This document shows, one piece after another, positions 59,097-64,000 of a DNA stretch of 64,000 bases (positions within the stretch are counted from its first letter, which is position 1; the number at the start of each line of letters is the position of its first letter). The notes under the pieces were generated by a model, which saw nothing but the letters and a program-made list of their open reading frames with translations, had not been told where the DNA came from and did no database searches. A program made the position numbers and the translations under genes. The stretch lies in the NCBI RefSeq assembly GCF_019429485.1, contig NZ_JAHXZN010000001.1:930001-994000 (forward strand), given 5' to 3'. This DNA comes from Sphingomonas citri. Lineage in GTDB: Bacteria; Pseudomonadota; Alphaproteobacteria; Sphingomonadales; Sphingomonadaceae.

Positions 59097-61904
59097 ATGA
59101 CGATGCGTATGCGGCAATTGGTCCTACTCTCGACCGCGCTGACCGGCCTCGCTGGCGCCGCGCAGGCGCAGCAGACCCCGCCCTCGACCACGCCGCCGAG
59201 CGAGACCGCCCCCGCGGTCGATCCGTCGGGCGACACCACCGGCGAGGACGTGGTCGTCACCGGCTATGCGCGCAGCCTCCGCCAAGCGATCGAGGTCAAG
59301 CGCAGCGCCAACGCGGTGGTGGACGCGATCTCGGCCGAGGACATCGGCAAATTCCCCGATCGCAACGTCGCCGAGTCGCTCGCGCACATCCCCGGCGTGT
59401 CGATCGACCGCCGCTTCGGCGAGGGCGAGAAGGTAGCGATCCTCGGCACCGACCCGGCGCTGAACCGCATGCTGCTCGACGGACACGCGCTCGCCTCGGC
59501 CGACTGGGGCGGCAACGACAATGACCCGAGCAGCCGCACCTTCAACTATTCGCTGCTCGCACCCGAGCTGGTCGATCGGCTCGAGGTGTACAAGTCGCCC
59601 GAAGCGCGGCTCGAGGACGGCAGCCTCGGCGGCACGGTGATCGTGCGCACGCGCCGGCCGCTGGAGCTGGAGGCCAACTCGCTTTTCGGCTCGGGCGGCT
59701 ACACCTACAATGACCGGTCAGACAAGGGCAGCGTCCGCGGCTCGGGGCTGTACAGCTGGAAGAACAAGGACGAGACCTTCGGCTTCCTGGTCGCCGCCAC
59801 CTATGACAAGCAGCAGCTGGTCCGCGCCGGCGTCGAGTTCTTCGGCTATGACAACAGCCTTCCCAACGCCGACGGCACGTACAACAGCCCGTTCGTCAAT
59901 CGCGACAGCGCCACCGGTGCGCTCAGCCTAAAGAACCCGAACGCGACGATCAGCGGCGGCACGGTATCCGACCTGTACAAGGCCGCCTCACCGTTCGGCA
60001 TCAATTACGCCTATTTCCAGCAGCAGCGCGAGCGCACCAGCGTCTCGGGCACGGTGCAGTACCGCCCGGCGAGCAACCTGACGCTGACCTTGAATGGTCT
60101 GCACATCAACGGCAATTACAACAACTACAGCCAGGCGATGTACACCATCCCGGGCGCGTGGAGCGGCGCTGACCTGCAATCGGCGACGGTGTCGAACGGC
60201 CTCGTCACCCAGGCCTCGTTCGGCGCGGCGACCAGCCAACGCAACGCGCAGGTCGATACTCTGGTGCGAGCGACCAAGCTGAAGACCGACAACCTCAATT
60301 TCTTCGCCGACTGGGAAGGCGATGACGGCGCGAAGGTGACGTTCCTCGGCGGCTGGAGCAAGGCGACCGGCGGGCGCAACCCCGAGTATCTGTTCAACGT
60401 GCAGACCAAGCTGCCGTTCAGCTACGCGATCAGCCCCACCACGGCCGAAGTGAACTATACCGGTGACCTGACCAACCCGGCCAATTACTTCACCAACCCG
60501 CAGAACAACCCGGTCACGATCGAGGGCGTACCGTACAACGTCAACGGCACGCAGTTGAACGCGGCACAGATCGGCGGCCTCGACTATAGCGTGACCACCG
60601 ACCGCGACATCTTCGGCGGCTTCGACGCGACCGTCCCGCTCGGCGACGGCTTCTTCAAACAGGTGCTGATCGGCGCGCGCATCACCGACCACGTCAACAA
60701 GATCGACGCGCGCGGCATCAACACCTATCTGACGACCTCGAAGCTAGGCTCCGAGCTGGGCGTCACCACGCTGACCACGCCGGACGGCATTTTTGACGGC
60801 TCGGGCGGCTCGGGCTCCGCGACCAAATATCTCAACCTGCCACGCGAGGCGGTGATCGACATCCTGGCGAACAGCATCAACACGCCGCTGTTCACCAAGG
60901 TCGGCGGCTCGACCCGCGTCGAGGAGCGCACCGCTGCCAGCTACGTCCAGGTCAATTTCGACCAGGGCGGCCTGCGCGGCAATCTCGGCGGGCGACTCGT
61001 CTACACGCGCGACGTTTCTTATTACGCGCTGTCGCTGCCGACCTTGGACAACCCCAACCCGATCCCCGTGCCGACCAGCACCTCGACCGACTATCTGAAG
61101 TTCCTGCCAGCGCTCAACGTCGCCTATGAGATCAATCCCCAGGTCATTGTGCGCGGCGCGGTGGCCAAGGTGATCTCGCGTCCGCGTTACCAGGACCTCG
61201 CGGCGTCGATCACGCAGAACGACGTCACCTTCGACGCGGGCGGCGGCAACCCGAACCTGAAACCCTATGAGTCGACCAACTATGAGGTAACGGCGGAATT
61301 CTACCCGCGCGTGGGCGCGCTGCTGTCACTGGAGCTGTATCGCCGCGAGATCGGCAATTACATCCTGTCGACGACGCTCAACAACCAGAGCTTCTACAAC
61401 TCGCTCGAGGGCCGGGTGATCAACACCTATCGTCTCTCCAGCCCGATCAACGCGGGCAAGGCGAAGGTCAACGGCGTGCTGGTCAACGGCCAGGCGGAGG
61501 TCTGGGGTGGCTTCGGCATCCAGGCCAACTATGCCTATCAGGACAGCTCGACGTCGGTGATCCCGGGCGTGGACGGCGAGCTGAACCTGCCTTATCTCTC
61601 CAAGCACACCGTCAACGTCATTCCTTACTTCGAGAAGGGGCCGTTTCAGGGGCGCGTCAGCTACAATTATCGCTCGTCCTACTTCCGCGCGATCGGCCGC
61701 CTGAACTCGTTCGAGATGGTCGCGCCGTACAATCAGCTCGACGCCTCGGCCTCGTTCGCGCTGACGCCGAACATCTCGCTGACCGTCAACGCGCAGAACC
61801 TGCTCGACGAGACCTACCTGCAGTATAGCGGCACGCGCGATCGTCCGTCGGCGTTCTACAAGAACGGCCGTACCTTCGTGGGGAGCGTCACCTTCCGGAT
61901 GTGA
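59097..61904 (+). CDS. TonB-dependent outer-membrane receptor (Caulobacter-type carbohydrate receptor)
   Basis: A 935-residue outer-membrane transporter. There is a signal peptide at about 1-25 (LVLLSTALTGLAGAAQAQ), then a Thr/Pro-rich linker and the TonB-box region EDVVVTGYARSLRQAIEVKR. The plug domain is at about 65-175 (AISAEDIGKFPDRNVAESLAHIPGVSIDR), and a 22-strand barrel follows to the C-terminal GSVTFRM. The FPDRNVAESL/IPGVSI pattern and length fit the large sphingomonad/Caulobacter receptor family for oligosaccharides. The start has a strong AAAGGGGAGA ribosome site, which decides against the frame open upstream from 58971. No TonB/ExbBD genes are nearby. Context with GH20 and GH2 points to import of an N-acetylhexosamine/galactose-containing glycan. 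Confidence 0.92.
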   Translation: MTMRMRQLVLLSTALTGLAGAAQAQQTPPSTTPPSETAPAVDPSGDTTGEDVVVTGYARSLRQAIEVKRSANAVVDAISAEDIGKFPDRNVAESLAHIPGVSIDRRFGEGEKVAILGTDPALNRMLLDGHALASADWGGNDNDPSSRTFNYSLLAPELVDRLEVYKSPEARLEDGSLGGTVIVRTRRPLELEANSLFGSGGYTYNDRSDKGSVRGSGLYSWKNKDETFGFLVAATYDKQQLVRAGVEFFGYDNSLPNADGTYNSPFVNRDSATGALSLKNPNATISGGTVSDLYKAASPFGINYAYFQQQRERTSVSGTVQYRPASNLTLTLNGLHINGNYNNYSQAMYTIPGAWSGADLQSATVSNGLVTQASFGAATSQRNAQVDTLVRATKLKTDNLNFFADWEGDDGAKVTFLGGWSKATGGRNPEYLFNVQTKLPFSYAISPTTAEVNYTGDLTNPANYFTNPQNNPVTIEGVPYNVNGTQLNAAQIGGLDYSVTTDRDIFGGFDATVPLGDGFFKQVLIGARITDHVNKIDARGINTYLTTSKLGSELGVTTLTTPDGIFDGSGGSGSATKYLNLPREAVIDILANSINTPLFTKVGGSTRVEERTAASYVQVNFDQGGLRGNLGGRLVYTRDVSYYALSLPTLDNPNPIPVPTSTSTDYLKFLPALNVAYEINPQVIVRGAVAKVISRPRYQDLAASITQNDVTFDAGGGNPNLKPYESTNYEVTAEFYPRVGALLSLELYRREIGNYILSTTLNNQSFYNSLEGRVINTYRLSSPINAGKAKVNGVLVNGQAEVWGGFGIQANYAYQDSSTSVIPGVDGELNLPYLSKHTVNVIPYFEKGPFQGRVSYNYRSSYFRAIGRLNSFEMVAPYNQLDASASFALTPNISLTVNAQNLLDETYLQYSGTRDRPSAFYKNGRTFVGSVTFRM

Positions 61905-61920
61905 TCGCGTACATCTTCCT

Positions 61921-62014
61921 GTCGCGCCGGCGGAAGCCGCGGGGGCCAATTGCGAAGGCTGGTGTGAGTACCACCAACGTCTCCCAACTGGGCTCCGGCT
62001 TCCGCCGGGGTGGC
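61921..62014. repeat. palindromic intergenic element, family D (copy 3)
   Basis: GTCGCGCCGGCGGAAGCCGC and GGGGCCAATTGCGAAG on the left, TCCCAACTGGGCTCCGGC and TTCCGCCGGGGTGGCAG on the right; about 94 bp. The centre TGTGAGTACCACCAACGTC parallels GAAACTCACTAACGTC in copy 2 (35021). It separates the TonB receptor from the GH20 gene. Confidence 0.78.
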
Positions 62015-62152
62015 AGTGAGAGGGGCCGGCCCCGCTCCTCATCGAACCTCGCCTGCCCGCATCGGGTCACGCCATCTCCTCGAGCTACAGCCGTTTCTTT
62101 TTATGGCCCCAGGCATGGACGCCCGGCGGCGCATCGGTCATGATACCTCTTA

Positions 62153-62170
62153 ATACCAAAACGTAACCAA
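62153..62170. promoter_or_regulatory. ACCAA boxes upstream of the GH20 gene
   Basis: ACCAA at 62155-62159 and again at 62166-62170, 11 bp apart, lie just before the GGGGTGGG ribosome site and ATG 62180. CGTAACCAA (62162-62170) is identical to 58940-58948 upstream of the receptor gene. It is a likely second binding site of the locus GntR regulator. Confidence 0.5.
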
Positions 62171-62179
62171 GGGGTGGGC

Positions 62180-64000
62180 ATGATCCGCAGCACGCTGGGG
62201 GCCTCGATCGGGGCGGCATTGGTGATCGCGACGCCAGCGACGGCGCAGCGGGGCGATGACGTGCCCAAGCTGCTCCCCATGCCGCAGTCGATCACGCGCG
62301 GAACCGGCACGCTCACGGTCGCCGCCGGCAACGGCGTGGCCGCGGAGACGCCGCTCGCCGGGCCCGCGGCCAGGCTGCTGGTCGATCACGTCCGCACCGC
62401 ACGCGGCATCGCCCTCGCGCCCGCCGAGGCCGCGACCGCCCGCATCCGCTTCGTCGCCGACCCCTCGATCAAAGGCGACGAAGCCTATCGCCTCACCGTG
62501 ACTCGTGACGGCGTCCGCGTCGCCGCCGCCGCCGCGCCGGGCTTCGTTCACGGCGCGATGACGCTGGTGCAGCTGCTCAGCCCCGATGCACGCTTCGGCC
62601 AAGCGGTGCGCGTGCCCGCGGTGACGATCGAGGACTCGCCGCGCTTCGCCTGGCGCGGGCTGATGCTAGACACCGCGCGCCACTTTCTCCCGCTGCCAGA
62701 GGTCGAGAAGATCGTCGACCAGATGGCGGCGGTGAAGCTCAACACGCTTCATCTCCATCTCAGCGATGACCAGGGCTGGCGCTTCGAGGTGAAGCGCTAT
62801 CCCAAGCTCACCGAGGTCGGCGCGTGGCGCACCCCGCCCTCCACCGGCGGCGCGGGGTCGACGCAGCGCTACGGCGGCTTCTACACGCAGGACGAGCTGC
62901 GCGGCCTGGTGCGCTACGCCGCGGAGCGCGGCATCACGATCGTCCCCGAGATCGACCTTCCCGGCCACGCCCAGGCGCTGGTCGCGGCGTATCCCGAGTT
63001 CGGCGTGCTCGGTGACCGGCCCGAGACGGGCAATGGCTGGGGCATCTTCCCCTATCTGCTCAACCCTGGCCCCAAGGGTGTCGCCTTCGTCAAGCAGGTG
63101 CTCGACGAGCTGATCGACGTCTTCCCCGGCACCTATGTCCATCTCGGCGGCGACGAGGCGGTGAAGGACCAGTGGGAGCGCAGCCCCGCGGTGCAGGCGC
63201 AGATCAAGGCGCTCAACCTCAAGGACGAGAACGCGCTGCAGAGCTGGCTGATCGACGAGCTCGGCACCTATCTGTCGAGCAAGGGGCGGCGGCTGATCGG
63301 CTGGGACGAGATCCTCGAGGGCGGCCTGCCTCCGTCCGCCTCGGTGATGTCGTGGCGCGGCGAGAAGGGTGCGGTCGACGCCGCCAACCAGAACCACGAC
63401 GTCGTGCTCTCGCCCGCGCCGACCATGTACATCAACTATCTCCAGAGCCACCGCGCCGACGAGCCGCCCGGCCCGATCCAGGTGCAGACGCTCGCCGACA
63501 CCTACGCCTATGACCCGATGCCCAAGGGGCTCGACCCGGCCAAGGCGGGCCATGTGCTCGGCGCGCAGATGAACCTGTGGAGCGAGTATCTCGTCACGCC
63601 CTATCAGTATCAGCACTCGATCTTTCCGCGGCTCGCCGCGCTGGCGGAGAACAGCTGGATCGAGCGGCCGCGTGACTTCGCCGGCTTCCTCACGCGGCTC
63701 CAGCCGCAGGTGGCACGCTGGAAGCGCGGCGGGGTGGAGGTGGCGGACTCGAGCGTCGCGGTCGACTTCCGGCTCGCGGGAACGCGCGGCGACGCGCTGC
63801 GCGGCAAGAAGGTCAGCGTCACGCTCGCGCAGGAGGCGCCGCAGGGAACGATCCGCTACACGCTCGACGGCTCGGCGCCGACGCCGAGATCGCGCCGCTA
63901 CACTGCGCCGCTGTCGCTGCCGTTCGGGCAGACGGTGCGCGCCGCGCCGTTCGACGCCGCCGGCACCGCGCTCGCCGCGCCGCGCGCGTTCGACACGGGG
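62180..64000 (+). CDS. beta-N-acetylhexosaminidase, GH20 (C-terminus cut off by window edge)
   Basis: An exported exo-glycosidase removing terminal beta-GlcNAc/GalNAc; 607 codons are visible. Signal peptide at about residues 1-22. A GH20b-type N-domain (about 25-145) precedes the GH20 barrel, which opens with FAWRGLMLDTARHFLPLPEVEKIVD and LNTLHLHLSDDQGWR. The catalytic Asp-Glu pair is Asp325/Glu326 in TYVHLGGDEAVKDQWE. ERGITIVPEIDLPGHAQAL and GAQMNLWSEYL are further family blocks. After about residue 510 a beta-sandwich resembling the chitobiase/beta-hexosaminidase C-terminal domain begins and is truncated. ACCAA boxes sit directly upstream. The gene follows the TonB receptor, so released sugars and imported glycans probably belong to one pathway. 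Confidence 0.92.
   Translation, partial: MIRSTLGASIGAALVIATPATAQRGDDVPKLLPMPQSITRGTGTLTVAAGNGVAAETPLAGPAARLLVDHVRTARGIALAPAEAATARIRFVADPSIKGDEAYRLTVTRDGVRVAAAAAPGFVHGAMTLVQLLSPDARFGQAVRVPAVTIEDSPRFAWRGLMLDTARHFLPLPEVEKIVDQMAAVKLNTLHLHLSDDQGWRFEVKRYPKLTEVGAWRTPPSTGGAGSTQRYGGFYTQDELRGLVRYAAERGITIVPEIDLPGHAQALVAAYPEFGVLGDRPETGNGWGIFPYLLNPGPKGVAFVKQVLDELIDVFPGTYVHLGGDEAVKDQWERSPAVQAQIKALNLKDENALQSWLIDELGTYLSSKGRRLIGWDEILEGGLPPSASVMSWRGEKGAVDAANQNHDVVLSPAPTMYINYLQSHRADEPPGPIQVQTLADTYAYDPMPKGLDPAKAGHVLGAQMNLWSEYLVTPYQYQHSIFPRLAALAENSWIERPRDFAGFLTRLQPQVARWKRGGVEVADSSVAVDFRLAGTRGDALRGKKVSVTLAQEAPQGTIRYTLDGSAPTPRSRRYTAPLSLPFGQTVRAAPFDAAGTALAAPRAFDTG

Overview
This is a GC-rich, densely coding chromosomal segment, most likely from a sphingomonad (Sphingomonas or a close relative in the Alphaproteobacteria). 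The inference rests on a Caulobacter-type TonB-dependent receptor, an alphaproteobacterial RNase E with an acidic insert in its S1 region and a C-terminal GWW tail, a DUF3035/BamF lipoprotein beside lspA, SecA with a C-terminal zinc motif, and the gene content as a whole. No rRNA, tRNA, CRISPR array, prophage or transposase gene was seen. Almost all of the window is chromosomal core, interrupted by many short palindromic intergenic repeats.

Layout. 1-2.5 kb (minus): truncated amino-acid permease, a small exported protein, a CoA-binding protein and the Fe-S carrier/ParA-like ATPase Mrp. 2.6-6.2 kb (plus): hflK-hflC-degP, an envelope quality-control cluster ending in a clear hairpin. 6.7-12.8 kb: HerA-like DUF853 ATPase, a phosphoribosyltransferase, a 2OG-Fe(II) oxygenase, a Bcr/CflA-type MFS exporter and three small lineage-specific proteins. 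13-16.7 kb: hom, a divergent intergenic region with an orphan intrinsic terminator (candidate small RNA), and an OPT transporter. 16.8-23.1 kb: a GH130/glycosyltransferase pair, queF, and sseA-metC. 23.4-28.7 kb (minus): folA, ribF, ileS, lspA and bamF-like genes in tight array. 29-34 kb: PoxB-like enzyme, a HxlR regulator divergent from a PRISE-type reductase, and a dihydrolipoamide-dehydrogenase-like flavoprotein. 34-40.6 kb (minus): thyA, a predicted lipoprotein methyltransferase abutting prfB, PBP1A and an amidase. 41-48.3 kb (plus): rne, an M48 peptidase with TPR-like repeats, a DsbA-like protein, and a two-gene ABC exporter. 48.4-53.1 kb (minus): CPBP protease, glpX, secA. 53.6 kb: argJ. 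55.1-64 kb: a GntR regulator and GH2 enzyme facing a TonB receptor and a GH20 hexosaminidase, which looks like a small glycan-utilisation locus.

How genes fit together. HflK/HflC and DegP handle membrane and periplasmic protein damage. PBP1A and the amidase build and trim peptidoglycan. LspA matures lipoproteins such as the adjacent BamF-like protein. The GntR/GH2/TonB/GH20 block would import an oligosaccharide and remove terminal beta-galactosyl-like and N-acetylhexosaminyl residues. Repeated ACCAA/TTGGT boxes in front of both the receptor and the GH20 gene suggest shared control.

The most unusual signals are: (1) a palindromic element inserted in frame inside ileS, adding about 37 residues to an essential enzyme; (2) at least six families of roughly 95-140 bp inverted-repeat elements, one of which appears to supply the start codon of the M48 peptidase; (3) the orphan terminator between hom and the OPT gene; (4) the shared operator-like boxes of the glycan locus; (5) a methyltransferase carrying a lipobox directly behind prfB. 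I did not find a clear novel defence or mobile system.
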